Made by a program: the position numbers and the translations under genes
Notes under the pieces: model-generated
The model's input: only the letters and a program-made list of their open reading frames with translations
What the model was told of the DNA's origin: nothing
The model's database searches: none
From: an uncultured Chthonomonas sp.
GTDB taxonomy: Bacteria > Armatimonadota > Chthonomonadetes > Chthonomonadales > CAJBBX01
Direction of reading: 5' to 3'
Length of the DNA: 64,000 bases
Assembly (NCBI GenBank): GCA_903885605.1
Contig: CAISJD010000137.1
Span: 1-64,000, forward strand
In this document: piece by piece, positions 63,871 through 64,000 of the stretch
How the letters are laid out: every line of letters starts with the position of its first letter
Numbering within the stretch: the first letter of the stretch is position 1

Positions 63871-63902
63871 GAGGCCCCCGTGCGAACTCGCACGGGGGCC
63901 TC
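63871..63902 (+). terminator. Long palindromic terminator after SufR-like gene
   Basis: Perfect 15-nt arms 63871-63885 and 63888-63902 form a stem with a small loop, followed by TTGGTCTG. It probably ends the regulator transcript. Confidence 0.7.
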
Positions 63903-63931
63903 TTGGTCTGTCGGCGCCGCCGGCCCGGCCT

Positions 63932-64000
63932 TCAGGCCGCCCTCGGCGGCACGTACCAGTCCTCCCGGGTCATCGGTAGCCCGCTGCGGCCGGCGGCGTC
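63932..64000 (-). CDS. C-terminal end of a gene running off the window
   Basis: An open frame of 22 codons ends in TGA at 63932 on the minus strand and reads ...GLPMTREDWYVPPRAA. It follows the convergent terminator, as expected for a real gene end. The part seen is too short to name. Confidence 0.4.
   Translation of the reverse strand, partial: DAAGRSGLPMTREDWYVPPRAA

Overview
The window is about 64 kb of GC-rich DNA with no rRNA, tRNA, CRISPR array or insertion sequence that I can recognise. Several features point to Armatimonadota or a close relative: two DUF1559-type prepilins whose N-termini read [20 protein letters not shown] and continue FPVFA, many secreted glycoside hydrolases, Uma2 nuclease paralogues, DUF6807 and DUF4253 proteins, and large secreted repeat proteins. 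This phylum call is an inference from gene content. dapF points to a meso-diaminopimelate peptidoglycan.

Layout. (1) 1-5360, minus strand: a compact phage head module in the order portal, four or five small proteins, scaffold-like protein, major capsid protein, head-tail connector, stopper. No terminase lies upstream. The module starts just behind a terminator-like hairpin and a chromosomal DUF3467 gene. (2) 5464-18700: a receiver-GAF-GAF response regulator and a carbohydrate block (GH106-like protein, GH2 beta-mannosidase, SGNH hydrolase, clan-A glycosidase with a LamG-like domain), with a Uma2 gene between them. (3) 18766-23702: a DUF4253 gene, then an operon efp - Cys-rich membrane protein - accB - pseudopilin-like gene - accC, linking translation and fatty-acid synthesis genes with two unfamiliar ones. 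(4) 23727-31533: NIPSNAP protein, 6-phosphofructokinase, GH127 enzyme, and a PmoA-like / small protein / secreted giant operon. (5) 31599-39546: YgjP-like metallopeptidase, GT2 glycosyltransferase, PQQ-type beta-propeller protein behind a consensus promoter, dprA, dapF, and a GH5-like secreted enzyme. (6) 39670-43336: nitrogen control (glnA, a Uma2 gene, glnB). glnA has a leader of about 220 nt with a perfect sigma-70 promoter and an internal intrinsic terminator. (7) 43374-55870: LCP ligase, a 1058-residue surface protein, a Gld-type ABC system (ATPase, permease, GldG, DUF4340), and an SdrD-B repeat protein. (8) 56003-59779: a four-gene GDP-mannose cassette with GDP-mannose 3,5-epimerase, GHMP kinase-like protein, tandem nucleotidyltransferase and mannose-1-phosphate guanylyltransferase. 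(9) 59892-64000: two prepilins, argC, a SufR-like Fe-S regulator and the C-terminal end of one more gene.

How the genes work together: most of the window serves polysaccharide breakdown and cell-surface building, interleaved with core metabolism (accB/accC, pfkA, glnA/glnB, argC, dapF). TTG starts behind good Shine-Dalgarno sites occur several times. Many operons end in long perfect GC-rich hairpins with weak or absent U-tracts. A short repeat built on ACACGGAC units occurs in at least three intergenic places. The observations most worth a second look are the glnA leader, the terminase-less head module, the Cys-rich membrane gene inside the efp-acc operon, and the GDP-sugar cassette with its half-degenerate tandem nucleotidyltransferase.
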